Assembly: GCF_029946515.1 (NCBI RefSeq)
Contig: NZ_JARZHH010000001.1
Span: forward strand, 124,001 to 188,000
Direction of reading: 5' to 3'
Source of the DNA: Polyangium sp. 6x1
GTDB taxonomy: Bacteria; Myxococcota_A; Polyangia; Polyangiales; Polyangiaceae
Length of the DNA: 64,000 bases
The position numbers and the translations under genes were made by a program. The notes beneath the pieces were generated by a model. The model was not told where the DNA came from, ran no database searches, and worked only from the letters and a program-made list of their open reading frames with translations. Below, in pieces: positions 1-11,787 of this stretch; position 1 is the stretch's first letter, and every line of letters begins with the position of its first letter.

Positions 1-1433
<1,433 letters not shown>

Positions 1434-1653
1434 CGTGACCGCGACAATACCAGACGAGACGTGGGACGCGCGACGTGCGCCGCGTGCCCCGACACGTCCA
1501 TCACGCGCCGCCCCGGGGGCCGCTGCGGTTCAGGCCCGAATGCTCGCGCCGATCTCGAGGAGCAAAGGGGATGTGACTTGCCGTGCGTGGCATGCCCGAC
1601 CTCCCCCGCTCAAACCAGCGCCCGAAGGCGGACGCCCGGCGCCTGGCGATCGG

Positions 1654-2448
1654 TCAGAAGCACCCGAGCGCGTTGAGCTTCTGCCGCCATTTGGTCGCCA
1701 TCCAGGCATAACCATTGGCATCCGGGTGGATACCGTCGGCGGCGAGCGTCGCCGTCGGGAAGCCGGTGTTCATGTCGACCACGTCGACCTTACTATAACC
1801 TTGCGCCTTCAGCGTCGAGACGATCCCGTCGACGTAGACATTGTACGCATTCACCTCGGCGGTGAGCGGGACGGCGTACACGCCCGCGAGCGGGATGATC
1901 TTCGCCACGAGGATCCGCGCCGTCGGATTGAACGCGATGAGCCAGCGGACCATGATGTCGAGATCGTACGCCGCATTGAGGTGACCTTGCCCCTGCAAGA
2001 GGTCGTTCGTTCCGGCGTGCACGAGGATGACGTTCGCGCCGACGTAATTGGTCTGGATCCACGGCGTGAGCTGATCGACGCGGAACCCCGGATATCCGGA
2101 GTGCAGGTGCTGGCCGGCCGCCCAGAGGTTGTACGACGAATAATCGCCCGAGAGGCCCGCCATCCGGATCGGGGCCCCCACGGCCGGGGGAAACAGGACG
2201 AGCTGGCCGCGGTACCCGTCGATCCCGCCGATGCCCGCCGTGATCGAGTCGCCGAAGGGCTGGATCTTGCATTCGACGCCGAGCTCGGATTCGGCCTCGG
2301 CGACGTCCTCGGCGACGTCCTCGTCGTCGATCGCGAACGCGGCGTCATCGTCGGTCATCTCGGGATCCATCGAATCGACGGCGCAGCCCATCGAAGCACA
2401 GGAGAGGAAAGCGAGGGTCAGGCCGAAGAAAGAATTCGAGAGCGTCAT
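1654..2448 (-). CDS. SGNH/GDSL-type esterase, exported (probable lipoprotein)
   Basis: Secreted esterase or lipase of the SGNH hydrolase family, 264 aa. The start at 2448 has a GGAGG ribosome site in front and gives a signal peptide (FFGLTLAFLSCASMGC) whose Cys may be lipidated, although the lipobox is not ideal. An acidic spacer (residues ~25-50, Asp/Glu-rich) follows. Block I FGDSITAG holds the nucleophile Ser, HAGTND is the Gly-x-Asn-Asp block, and DGIHPDANG carries the Asp-x-x-His of the catalytic triad. The substrate (acylated polysaccharide, lipid or peptidoglycan acetyl group) cannot be read from the sequence. The frame stays open upstream to 2733, but that extension is antisense to the next gene's start and lacks a signal peptide. 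It stands alone, divergent from the sigma-54 activator. Confidence 0.85.
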   Translation of the reverse strand: MTLSNSFFGLTLAFLSCASMGCAVDSMDPEMTDDDAAFAIDDEDVAEDVAEAESELGVECKIQPFGDSITAGIGGIDGYRGQLVLFPPAVGAPIRMAGLSGDYSSYNLWAAGQHLHSGYPGFRVDQLTPWIQTNYVGANVILVHAGTNDLLQGQGHLNAAYDLDIMVRWLIAFNPTARILVAKIIPLAGVYAVPLTAEVNAYNVYVDGIVSTLKAQGYSKVDVVDMNTGFPTATLAADGIHPDANGYAWMATKWRQKLNALGCF

Positions 2449-2691
2449 GGGAGCCTCCGCTTGGGTTTGGCGTTCAGGGGTTCGGCGCGCCGGACTCTCC
2501 GTCGCGCGCTTCGGGAGGACGCTATCGCAACGCTCATGCCACGACGCGAACCCGCGATATTGCTCGAAAATCGGCGACGCGGGCGCGGCGTATGACCCCG
2601 CGTGTCCGGACATCACGGCGAGGTGTCCGGACACGCGGCGAGGCCACGCTTGCAGCGCGCCGGGAGCCTCGCCTAGGATCCCGCCTTGCGC

Positions 2692-4119
2692 ATGGCTCGG
2701 CCCCTGCTGACGACCCAAACGGAACAGGAACATTCGGTCCAGCAGAAGACCGTCGGCCTGCTCGTCTTCGTGCTGCGTTACGACGATCTCCTCGCGGCCG
2801 ATTCGCGGCTCTTGCCCCCGATCACCCGCGAGGGCGCGAAATACGAGGTGGGGCGCGCCCCGGAGGTCGGGCCCGTGGCGCTTGCGGGGAGCACGCTGCT
2901 CCTGCCCGATCCCTTCGTGTCACGCGCCCACGCGCGCCTCGTCCGCCGCCGCGGCGCCGACGTGATCGAGGACCTCGGCAGCAAGCTCGGGACGTTCGTG
3001 AACGGCGAGCGCATCGAGGGGCCGCGGGACCTCGTCGATGGGGACCTCCTCGAGATCGGCCACTCGCTCCTCGTGTATCGCCTGGTCGAGCCACGCGTGG
3101 CGGTGCGTATGGCCTCGCTCCCCCAGGGGATCCAGCACGGCCCGACGCGCACCTTGTGCCCCGAGCTCGCGAGCATGTCGACGGATCTCGAGCGCATCGC
3201 GCGGACCGACCAGCCGGTCCTCTTGCTCGCGGAGACGGGCGCGGGCAAGGAGATCGCCGCGCGATTCGTGCACGAAAAGAGCGGTCGTACAGGGCCGTTC
3301 GTGGCGGTCGACTGCGGCGCGATCCCGGCTCACCTCGTCGAGGGAGAGCTCTTCGGCCACCGCCGCGGGGCATTCAGCGGCGCGGTCGAGGAGCGAAGAG
3401 GCCGCATCCGCAGCGCCGAAGGGGGCACGGTTTTTCTGGACGAGCTCGGCAATCTCCCGGAGAGCGCCCAGGCGAGCCTGCTACGCGTGATCCAGGAGCG
3501 CGAGGTGACGCCGGTGGGCGGCGAGCGCGCGCAGAAGGTGGACGTACGCTGGATCGCCGCGACAAACGAGGCCCTCTTCTCCGAGGACAGCCGGTTCCGG
3601 GCGGATCTCCGGGCGCGGCTCGCGGGGTACGTCGCGCTCCTGCCGCCACTGCGAAGGCGGCGGGAAGATCTCGGGTTTCTGGTCGCCGACATCCTCGGCA
3701 AGACGGGCTTGCCGAGCGTATCGATCTCGAAGCGGGCGGCGCGCGCGCTCTTTTTCGGCGAATTGCCCGGGAACATCCGCGAGCTCGAGCGAGCCCTGTC
3801 GAGCGCGGCCGTGCTGATGGGCGACGGTCCGATCGACGTGCAGCACCTGAGCGTCGTGGCCGCGCGCGCGGCGAGCCGGGCCTCTGCGCGGGCCGAGGGC
3901 GCCGTCGCGGACGCGCCGCCCGCGGATCCGCCGTCGGGCGAGCCGCAGCGGAGCTCTTCGAAGCGCCCGACGCGGGAGGCCCTCGAGGCTGCGCTGGTGA
4001 GAACCAACCGCGTGCAGGGCGAGGCGGCGCGGCTGCTCGGTGTCCACGAGCGCCAGCTCACCCGGTGGATGGATGCGTACGGGATCCCCCGCGCCAAAAA
4101 GAGCTCTTCGGAGGAGTGA
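2692..4119 (+). CDS. FHA-domain sigma-54-dependent transcriptional activator
   Basis: Bacterial enhancer-binding protein, 475 aa, that would open sigma-54 promoters after receiving a phosphothreonine signal. Order: FHA domain (~46-125; YEVGRA, DPFVSRAHARL, LGSKLGTFVNGERI), AAA+ domain (~155-390) and a Fis-type helix-turn-helix (EAALVRTNRVQGEAARLLGV) at the C-terminus. Walker A reads AETGAGKE instead of the usual GETGTGKE. The sigma-54 contact loop reads GAFSGA instead of GAFTGA. Walker B is GTVFLDEL and the arginine-rich sensor region is intact. ATG at 2692 is used; an in-frame TTG lies two codons upstream. FHA-type activators in myxobacteria are usually partners of Ser/Thr kinases, and a kinase gene lies convergently just downstream (4145-5737). 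Confidence 0.92.
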   Translation: MARPLLTTQTEQEHSVQQKTVGLLVFVLRYDDLLAADSRLLPPITREGAKYEVGRAPEVGPVALAGSTLLLPDPFVSRAHARLVRRRGADVIEDLGSKLGTFVNGERIEGPRDLVDGDLLEIGHSLLVYRLVEPRVAVRMASLPQGIQHGPTRTLCPELASMSTDLERIARTDQPVLLLAETGAGKEIAARFVHEKSGRTGPFVAVDCGAIPAHLVEGELFGHRRGAFSGAVEERRGRIRSAEGGTVFLDELGNLPESAQASLLRVIQEREVTPVGGERAQKVDVRWIAATNEALFSEDSRFRADLRARLAGYVALLPPLRRRREDLGFLVADILGKTGLPSVSISKRAARALFFGELPGNIRELERALSSAAVLMGDGPIDVQHLSVVAARAASRASARAEGAVADAPPADPPSGEPQRSSSKRPTREALEAALVRTNRVQGEAARLLGVHERQLTRWMDAYGIPRAKKSSSEE

Positions 4120-4144
4120 GGGCTACGCGCGGGACGTGCGAGCC

Positions 4145-5737
<1,593 letters not shown>

Positions 5738-5762
5738 GGGGGTACCATAGCCGCTGGATCCC

Positions 5763-5812
5763 TTGACAGGAAGCATGTTGTCGTGTGTCCTCTCGCCCGT
5801 GAAGATACGTCG
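5763..5812 (+). promoter_or_regulatory. Promoter cassette with TTGACA placed for a leaderless GTG start
   Basis: TTGACA lies at 5763-5768, and the GTG of the downstream gene is at 5799, 36 bases from the first T, exactly where transcription should start for a -35 element. The 50-base block closely matches the block at 6871-6921: TTGACAGG, then a TG-rich stretch ending TGTGTC, then GTGAAG-TACGTCG. No Shine-Dalgarno sequence precedes the GTG, consistent with a leaderless transcript. Confidence 0.55.
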
Positions 5813-6842
5813 GCCCGTCTCCGACGCACGGTTTCTCGCGGCTCTCTGCGGGGCGTTGCTCGTCACGCCGGCCGCGCGCGCGGAGCCGAGCGACGCCGAG
5901 AAGATTGCCGCCGCGCAGGCGCTTTACGACGAGGCCGTCGCGGCGATGGACGCCAAGGATTACGCGACGGCGTGCCCCAAGCTCGCGGAGGCGGTGAGGC
6001 TCGTGCCCGAGGGTATCGGCGCCAAACTCACGCTTGCCGAGTGTTACGAGGAGAGCGGCAAGCTGGCGAGCGCCTGGTCGCACTATGCGGTCGCGCGCTC
6101 CCTCGCGGAGCGCGCGGGGCAAAAGGACCGCGCCACGCGAGCGGCGGCGAAGGCGGAGGCGCTCAAGGGGCGGCTCGCGAGGCTGACGATCGAAGTGCCG
6201 GACGTGGTCCGCAAGATCCCGCAGGTCACGATCACGCGCGGCGGCGTGGCGCTGGGGGAAGCGCAATGGGGGACGGCGCTGCCCGTGGACGTGGGGCGAT
6301 ACGAAATCGTGGTCACGGCGCCCGGGTACGAGACGTGGACGCGGGCGATCGAGGTCGCGAAGGACGGTGAGGCCATCTCGGTGCGCGTCGAGGCTCCCGC
6401 GATCGATCTGCGCGCGAGCGCGGCCGAGGAGCGGAGGCGCGCGGCGTCGACGGTGGTGATCCAGAACTTTGCAGCCGAGAGGCCATGGCAACGTCCGCTC
6501 GGCATTGCCGCGATGGGCGTGGGGGCCGCGGGGCTCGTCGTGGGCGGAGTGCTGGGCGGGCTCGCGATCCAGAAGAACGACGAGAGCAACGCGGGTCTCT
6601 GCGACGCAGACGATTATTGCAAACGCGACGGGCTCGCGCTTCGAAGCGACGCGGTGGGGCTGGGCAATGGCTCGACGGCGGCACTCGTGGTCGGCGGCGT
6701 CGTGCTGCTCGGCGGGGTCGTGCTCTTCGCGACGGCGCCGGCGTCGAAATCGAAGGGGAGCGCGGAGAAGGGCCCGCGGGCGGGGATGGACGCGACGCTC
6801 GAGCTCCTTCCGACCGGGCTGCGGGTGCGAGGCGCATTCTGA
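5799..6842 (+). CDS. Exported TPR/PEGA-type protein with two C-terminal membrane segments
   Basis: Probable envelope protein, 347 aa, function unknown. GTG at 5799 gives a good signal peptide (basic MKIRR-type start, hydrophobic ARFLAALCGALLVTP, cut near ARA-EP). ATG at 5775 would only add poorly hydrophobic residues. Residues ~30-110 form TPR-like helices (AQALYDEAVAAMDAKDYATAC, LTLAECYEESGKLASAW). Next comes a PEGA-like beta domain (~130-210; PVDVGRYEIVVTAPGYETW), then two hydrophobic segments (IAAMGVGAAGLVVGGVLGG and ALVVGGVVLLGGVVLF). This TPR-PEGA-TM layout is common among myxobacterial proteins of unknown role. It diverges from a membrane kinase and precedes the RCC1 protein gene, with which it shares a promoter-type sequence. 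Confidence 0.75.
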   Translation: MKIRRPVSDARFLAALCGALLVTPAARAEPSDAEKIAAAQALYDEAVAAMDAKDYATACPKLAEAVRLVPEGIGAKLTLAECYEESGKLASAWSHYAVARSLAERAGQKDRATRAAAKAEALKGRLARLTIEVPDVVRKIPQVTITRGGVALGEAQWGTALPVDVGRYEIVVTAPGYETWTRAIEVAKDGEAISVRVEAPAIDLRASAAEERRRAASTVVIQNFAAERPWQRPLGIAAMGVGAAGLVVGGVLGGLAIQKNDESNAGLCDADDYCKRDGLALRSDAVGLGNGSTAALVVGGVVLLGGVVLFATAPASKSKGSAEKGPRAGMDATLELLPTGLRVRGAF

Positions 6843-6870
6843 TTCGGCGAGCGCGTGGCCGCGCGACCCC

Positions 6871-6921
6871 TTGACAGGGCGCGTGGTCTCATGTGTCAAT
6901 CGCACGGGTGAAGCTACGTCG
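6871..6921 (+). promoter_or_regulatory. Second copy of the TTGACA/GTG leaderless promoter cassette
   Basis: TTGACA at 6871-6876, GTG start at 6908, 37 bases apart. The bases between and after it match the cassette at 5763-5812 (TTGACAGG, TGTGTC, GTGAAGCTACGTCG). The match continues across the start codon into the first four to five codons, so both proteins begin Met-Lys-(Ile/Leu)-Arg-Arg. Confidence 0.55.
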
Positions 6922-9331
6922 TTTCGAGGCACGGAAGCTCCGCGGCGGCGCCTCTATCGCCACCCTCGCGTTCCTCCTGGCCGGGTGGGTCGCCTGCAAT
7001 CAGGTCGCCGGGATCCGGGAAGGAAAACCGTATCCGGACGCGTGCGTCACCGCGGACGACTGCTCCGTGCCGGAGCCCGAATGTCGGGCCGCGGCGTGCA
7101 TCGACGAGCGTTGCGTCTATGACGACAAACCCGCGGGCACGCCGCTCGCGGCGCAGGTCGCGGGCGACTGCTTGGAGGCGCAGTGCGACGGGGAGGGCCG
7201 AAAGCGGCTCGTGCCCGTCGCAGCGGACGCCCCGAACGACGGCAATCCATGCACGTTCGACCATTGCGTCGGGAGCACGCCCACGCACGCGCGGCTCTCG
7301 TTCGCGCCCTGTTATACGGGGCCAGCCACGGCGCGCGGCGTCGGGGTTTGCATCGACGGAAAGCAGGCCTGTGGCGAGGACGCGAAGCCGACCGGGTCTT
7401 GCCTGGGGGAGGTCTTGCCGAAGGAGGAGACGTGCCTGTCGATCTTCGACGAGGATTGTGACGGGGACGTGAATGAATCCGGACTTGGCTGCGTGTGTGT
7501 CCCCGGCACGATCGGCGAGTGCTTCGGCGGGCCGGAGGCGGCGCTGGGGAACACGCCCTGCAAGCGCGGAAAGCAGCTCTGCATCCCGGATGGGACGGGG
7601 TACGGAGAATGCGTGGGGCAGATTTTGCCTGCGCCCGAGGTCTGCAGCTCGAGTGGCATGGACGACGATTGCGACGGTCGCGTCGACGAGGAGGGCCTCG
7701 ACTGCGTCTGCGGCGACGGCGTCGTGTCGAACGCGGAGGTCTGCGACGACGGGAACACGGACGAGAGCGACACGTGCACGACGACGTGCGTCGTGCCGGG
7801 CTGCGGCGACGGCATCGTGCAGGGCGGCGAGGCGTGCGACGACGGGAATCTGCTCGACAGCGACGCGTGCACCGCCCAATGCCAGATGGCCACCTGCGGC
7901 GATGGGCTGCTCCAGGCCGGCGAGGCGTGCGACGACGGGAACATGATCGACACCGATACGTGCACGTCGTCCTGCCAGCATGCCGTGTGCGGGGACGGAT
8001 TCGTCCGGCAAGGGGTCGAGGAGTGCGACGACGGCAGCCCCACGGCGACGGAGACGTGCCAGCCCGATTGCCTCGCGGCACCGGTCGAGCTCTTCGCGGG
8101 CGGCGTCTCCATGTGTGTGCTCTTCGCGAATGGCCGAGCGAAGTGCTGGGGCGCGAACGAGAATGGTCAACTCGGCCTGGGGGACAAATGGCGGCGGGGC
8201 GACACGCCGGCCGAGATGGGGAACAACCTCCCGTTTCTCGGGCTCGGCGACGGTCGCACCATTACCGCGATGGCCCCCGGCACCGCGCACACCTGCGCGC
8301 TGCTCGACGACCAGACCGTCAAGTGCTGGGGCGGGGGCGGGGCGGGTCAGGTGGGTCTAGGCGATATGCTGGCTCATGGGGACGAGCCGGGCGAGATGGA
8401 AGACGATTTGCCCCCCCTGGACCTCGGCGCGGGCCGGACGGCGAAGGCAATCGGCAGCGGCTTTGCCCAAACCTGCGCGATCCTGGACGACGACACCCTC
8501 AAGTGCTGGGGGTACAACGCGAGCGGTGAGCTCGGCCTGGGGGATACGATGATCCGGGGCGACCAGCCCGGCGAAATGGGCGAGGCCCTCCCCGTGGTCG
8601 CGCTCGGGACGGGCCGATTCGCCCGGCAAATCGCGGGTGGACACAGCTTCCAGTGCGCAGTCCTGGACGATGATACCGTGAAGTGCTGGGGGAAGAACAT
8701 CTGGGGACAGCTCGGCCAAGGCGATACGACGCAGCGGGGAGACGAGATGGGTGAAATGGGGGACGCTTTGCCCCCGGCGACCTTCGGCAACGCGGGCGCA
8801 ATCCTCTCGATCTCGACGGCGTTCGGTCACTCCTGCGTGCTCCTGACCGGCGGAAAAGTGAAATGCTGGGGGCTGAACGTCGTCGGTGCGCTCGGGCTGG
8901 GCGACATGGCATTCCGGGGGGACGGGCCGGGGGAGATGGGGGACAACCTGCCGTTCGTCGATCTCGGCAGCGGCAAGACGGCCACGCGCGTCGCGACGGG
9001 CGGCCCTTGTTCGTGCGCGATCTTGAATGACGGATCGGTCAAATGCTGGGGGGAAAACGATCGGGGTCAGCTTGGCCAGGGCGACAAACTGAACCGCGGC
9101 AAGGCGCCGGGCGAGATGGGCGACGCGCTCCCCGCGATCGATCTCGGCGCCGGGCGGAAAGCCAGGAAGATTGCGGTGGGCGGCAGGTTCGCCTGCGTGA
9201 TCCTCGACGACGCGACGGTCAAATGCTGGGGACAAAATGATTTTGGTCAGCTCGGCCTCGAGGATACGTTCGATCGCGGCGACGACCCCGGCGAGATGGG
9301 GGACGCCCTTCCGACCGTGAAGCTCCGGTGA
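6908..9331 (+). CDS. Large surface protein: MopE-like and DUF4215 Cys-rich repeats plus seven RCC1-type repeats
   Basis: Exported, probably lipidated protein of 807 aa from the GTG at 6908 (hydrophobic TLAFLLAGWVAC, then NQVAGI, a frequent start of mature myxobacterial lipoproteins). Domains: Cys-rich head; two MopE-like metal-binding-type motifs (DEDCDGDVNE, DDDCDGRVDE); four Myxococcus Cys-rich repeats of the CGDG...CDDGN...C type (about 7711-8070); then seven repeats of ~57 residues, each with KCWG and GxLGxGD (about 8080-9331). Seven RCC1-like blades can close a complete beta-propeller. Each repeat adds an unusual RGD-PGEMGD-type insertion compared with a standard ~50-residue RCC1 unit. 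The role is unknown; adhesion or ligand display is a guess. An in-frame GTG at 6893 is the alternative start. Confidence 0.85.
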   Translation: MKLRRFEARKLRGGASIATLAFLLAGWVACNQVAGIREGKPYPDACVTADDCSVPEPECRAAACIDERCVYDDKPAGTPLAAQVAGDCLEAQCDGEGRKRLVPVAADAPNDGNPCTFDHCVGSTPTHARLSFAPCYTGPATARGVGVCIDGKQACGEDAKPTGSCLGEVLPKEETCLSIFDEDCDGDVNESGLGCVCVPGTIGECFGGPEAALGNTPCKRGKQLCIPDGTGYGECVGQILPAPEVCSSSGMDDDCDGRVDEEGLDCVCGDGVVSNAEVCDDGNTDESDTCTTTCVVPGCGDGIVQGGEACDDGNLLDSDACTAQCQMATCGDGLLQAGEACDDGNMIDTDTCTSSCQHAVCGDGFVRQGVEECDDGSPTATETCQPDCLAAPVELFAGGVSMCVLFANGRAKCWGANENGQLGLGDKWRRGDTPAEMGNNLPFLGLGDGRTITAMAPGTAHTCALLDDQTVKCWGGGGAGQVGLGDMLAHGDEPGEMEDDLPPLDLGAGRTAKAIGSGFAQTCAILDDDTLKCWGYNASGELGLGDTMIRGDQPGEMGEALPVVALGTGRFARQIAGGHSFQCAVLDDDTVKCWGKNIWGQLGQGDTTQRGDEMGEMGDALPPATFGNAGAILSISTAFGHSCVLLTGGKVKCWGLNVVGALGLGDMAFRGDGPGEMGDNLPFVDLGSGKTATRVATGGPCSCAILNDGSVKCWGENDRGQLGQGDKLNRGKAPGEMGDALPAIDLGAGRKARKIAVGGRFACVILDDATVKCWGQNDFGQLGLEDTFDRGDDPGEMGDALPTVKLR

Positions 9332-9505
9332 TCTCGATGGACCGGAGACGCCCTCGGTCGAACCGTTTGGGGTAGACATTGTTGCGGTCGACGTTCCCAT
9401 CGGCCCCAATGCCGATGGTGCCGTCCGCGTCCTCGCGCTGACGCGACAGCACGAGGGGCATGAGGCCGTCGGTGTACGCCTCGTCGCCGGAGGCGTTCGC
9501 GCGTG
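9332..9505 (-). pseudogene. Possible remnant of a coding sequence
   Basis: The 270-base gap before the next operon contains a minus-strand stretch of ~58 codons with strongly GC-biased third positions and protein-like composition (for example DADGTIGIGADGNVDRNN). It has no convincing start or ribosome site and continues in frame into the antisense of the RCC1 gene. It looks like the eroded piece of a gene rather than a functional one. I do not recognise the family. Confidence 0.3.
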
Positions 9506-9601
9506 TGAAAATTCACAAAATGTAAAGGAATCCGTCCCTGGTATGTGACGTGCTAGGATGGCTGGTTACCGCTGCATGAGGTGCAACGGCAAGGAGATGT
9601 C

Positions 9602-11458
9602 ATGCATCCTTTTGTCAGAAGAGCTTGCGGGGCGCTCGCGGGCTCGGCGCTGCTGCTCGGGGCATCGGCAGTTCTTGCGGATAACCTGCAAACCGTGCAC
9701 GTCGTGCTGGCGCCCCGCCGCGGCCTCGATAACGCGAGCAATGACGGCCGCTTCGACAAAGCCCTCCCCTCGGGCGAGCCGTTCCGCGTCGAGGTCAGCA
9801 TCAAAGATCTGCCCCGCCGGGTCGACGGCGAAGCTTTTGGCACCCTCGACGTCTGGCCCAAGCTCGCCACCGGCAACAAATGCAAGCTGACGGGGGACGA
9901 CGACATCCCGCAACACCACAAGCTCGCCCTCATCGCCTCCGGCGAAGGCGATAACGTCGTGCTCAAGGCCGAGGTCCCCGCCCTCCAGATCGGCCAGGAG
10001 TTCTGCTTTCTGTTCGACGTGCGCGCGCGTCCCAGCGCGGCGACGGTCCAGCAGATCGCCTCCCTGGCCGCCGAGGCGCTGGTCGACGATGTCCTGGCGG
10101 ATTGCACGACCGCCTCGACGGACGACGCCTTTGCCAAGGCTCTCAACAAAGGCATCGAGGCGGTCAAGCTCGAGAAAGAGGTCAAGCCCGAGTCCGCGAG
10201 CCGAGCGCACGTCAGGTTCCAGCTCGAAGGCTCCGAGGCCTGCAGGGCCGCCGCCAAGCTCGCAAAGGACGAGGACGCGCAAGGGGACGAGATCGAGCGC
10301 CTCGGCGGCGAACACGACAAGCTCGTCAAAAACCTTGCGACCCTCGACGTGCCCGAGGGCCTGCAAGTCCCCATGTTCGCGGATGCGGGCTTCCTCGTGC
10401 CCATCGATCGACTGCTCGTGAAGAACGTCGACCCGAACAAGCTCGCGGCCGCCCTCCAGCAGCTCAAGGTCCGCATCAGCGACCCTGCCTATCTCGACCA
10501 GAAGACGATTCATCAGGGCTGGATCAGGCTCCTCGAGGATTTCCGCGACGCCCTCGCCAAGGCCGACGCCGACAAGGCTGCCGTCGACAAGGCCGTGGCC
10601 GACGCGAAAGCCGAAGCCAAGAAGCTGCCCGCCCCGGAGCTGCCCGAAGTCTTCCTGGTCGACAAGTTCATCCCGCTCCGCGCCATCCTGGAAGCCGCCA
10701 AGAAGCCCGACGGCATGCCGGATGGCTTCAAGCCCCTGCCGATCGCCGGGCAGATCCGCGACATGGAGCAGGCTTACAAGGACGACAAGAAGATCGCCCA
10801 GCTCGAGCTCTGGGTAAAAAACCTCCGCGATATCGCGAGCGTGGAGAAGAGCCTCGAAGAGGCCCGCAAGGAGAGAAAAGAGACGCACGCAAAGGCGATC
10901 GCCGCGCGAAAGGAGCTCACGAAGAAGCTCGTCGACGCCATGAACATCGCCGACGTGCGCCACGATATCGAGCAGAACGTCGGCCACGTGGACACCGAAT
11001 ACAAGCTCGGCCGGGCCAAAACGCCGCCCGTCGGCAACATCGCGGCCATCGACGTCGGCGCCGCCCTCGCGATCCCCATCGACGCGGCCACCCAGCCCTG
11101 GCTCGTGCCCTACACGGGCATCAATTTTTATTTCACCCCGATCGATCGCGTGATCCCCGTCGGCCAGCTCGTCGGCAGCTGGTTCCTCCAGCACGTCTCG
11201 CTCACCGTCGGCATCACGCTCACGGCTCCGACATTGCCTGGACGAACGCTCAAGCCGATCATGTTCGAGCGCTACCCGCTGATCGGCGCGGGCATTCGCT
11301 GGAACAACTACTCGCGCGTCTCGCTCGGCACCATCATGTACCAGATCGCCGACCGGAACCCGGCATCCACAGACACCGACCTCGGCTTCGCGCCCTTCCT
11401 CTCGGGATCGTTCGACGGTGACGTCATCGACCTGCTCAACAAGGCCATCAAGAAGTAA
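9602..11458 (+). CDS. Exported protein of unknown function, first gene of a secreted-protein operon
   Basis: 618 aa from ATG 9602, preceded by AAGGAGAT. Signal peptide: FVRRACGALAGSALLLGASAVLA. The N-terminal ~150 residues look like a beta domain (HVVLAPRRGLDNASNDGRF...). The middle (~170-460) is rich in Lys, Asp, Glu and Ala and predicted helical, with charged runs typical of long helices or coiled coil. The last ~130 residues alternate hydrophobic and aromatic positions (WLVPYTGINFYFTPIDRVIP...) and may form membrane beta-strands. I recognise no family. The next gene starts 23 bases downstream, so the three genes through 13247 are probably one transcript. Confidence 0.75.
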   Translation: MHPFVRRACGALAGSALLLGASAVLADNLQTVHVVLAPRRGLDNASNDGRFDKALPSGEPFRVEVSIKDLPRRVDGEAFGTLDVWPKLATGNKCKLTGDDDIPQHHKLALIASGEGDNVVLKAEVPALQIGQEFCFLFDVRARPSAATVQQIASLAAEALVDDVLADCTTASTDDAFAKALNKGIEAVKLEKEVKPESASRAHVRFQLEGSEACRAAAKLAKDEDAQGDEIERLGGEHDKLVKNLATLDVPEGLQVPMFADAGFLVPIDRLLVKNVDPNKLAAALQQLKVRISDPAYLDQKTIHQGWIRLLEDFRDALAKADADKAAVDKAVADAKAEAKKLPAPELPEVFLVDKFIPLRAILEAAKKPDGMPDGFKPLPIAGQIRDMEQAYKDDKKIAQLELWVKNLRDIASVEKSLEEARKERKETHAKAIAARKELTKKLVDAMNIADVRHDIEQNVGHVDTEYKLGRAKTPPVGNIAAIDVGAALAIPIDAATQPWLVPYTGINFYFTPIDRVIPVGQLVGSWFLQHVSLTVGITLTAPTLPGRTLKPIMFERYPLIGAGIRWNNYSRVSLGTIMYQIADRNPASTDTDLGFAPFLSGSFDGDVIDLLNKAIKK

Positions 11459-11481
11459 CCGCGGAAAGGACTCGGGATCCC

Positions 11482-11787
11482 ATGTCAGGAACAGTCACGC
11501 TCACGAGCCATGGCTCGACGAAGGCCGGCCAAGATACGCGGCTCTCGGTCGAGGTCGAAGGCGGGCGGGCGCTCAGCATCGTCACCGTCATCCTCGAGCA
11601 CGAGAGCGGAGCGGGGCCGCTTTTGCCTCGCCAAACCAAAGACGTCCGCGTCGACTCCAGCGGCCATGCCTCGGCGAGATTCACCGTGAACCTCAAGGGA
11701 ACGGGACACGCCATCTTCGTCGCCAAGGCGCAGGACACGCAGAACACGTTCTTCAAGCCGAGCTCCGAGGGGGTGGAGGTCCGATGA
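11482..11787 (+). CDS. Small Ig-like beta-sandwich protein
   Basis: 101 aa, no signal peptide. The alternating pattern (VTLTSHGSTKAGQDTRLSVEV, FTVNLKGTGHAIFVAKAQ) suggests a single Ig/fibronectin-like beta domain. It sits between an exported protein and an Ig-repeat lipoprotein; its stop codon overlaps the next start (ATGA at 11784-11787), so the two are probably translationally coupled. The lack of an export signal between two exported partners is odd. It may be a cytoplasmic partner, or use a secretion route that cannot be seen here. Confidence 0.65.
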   Translation: MSGTVTLTSHGSTKAGQDTRLSVEVEGGRALSIVTVILEHESGAGPLLPRQTKDVRVDSSGHASARFTVNLKGTGHAIFVAKAQDTQNTFFKPSSEGVEVR

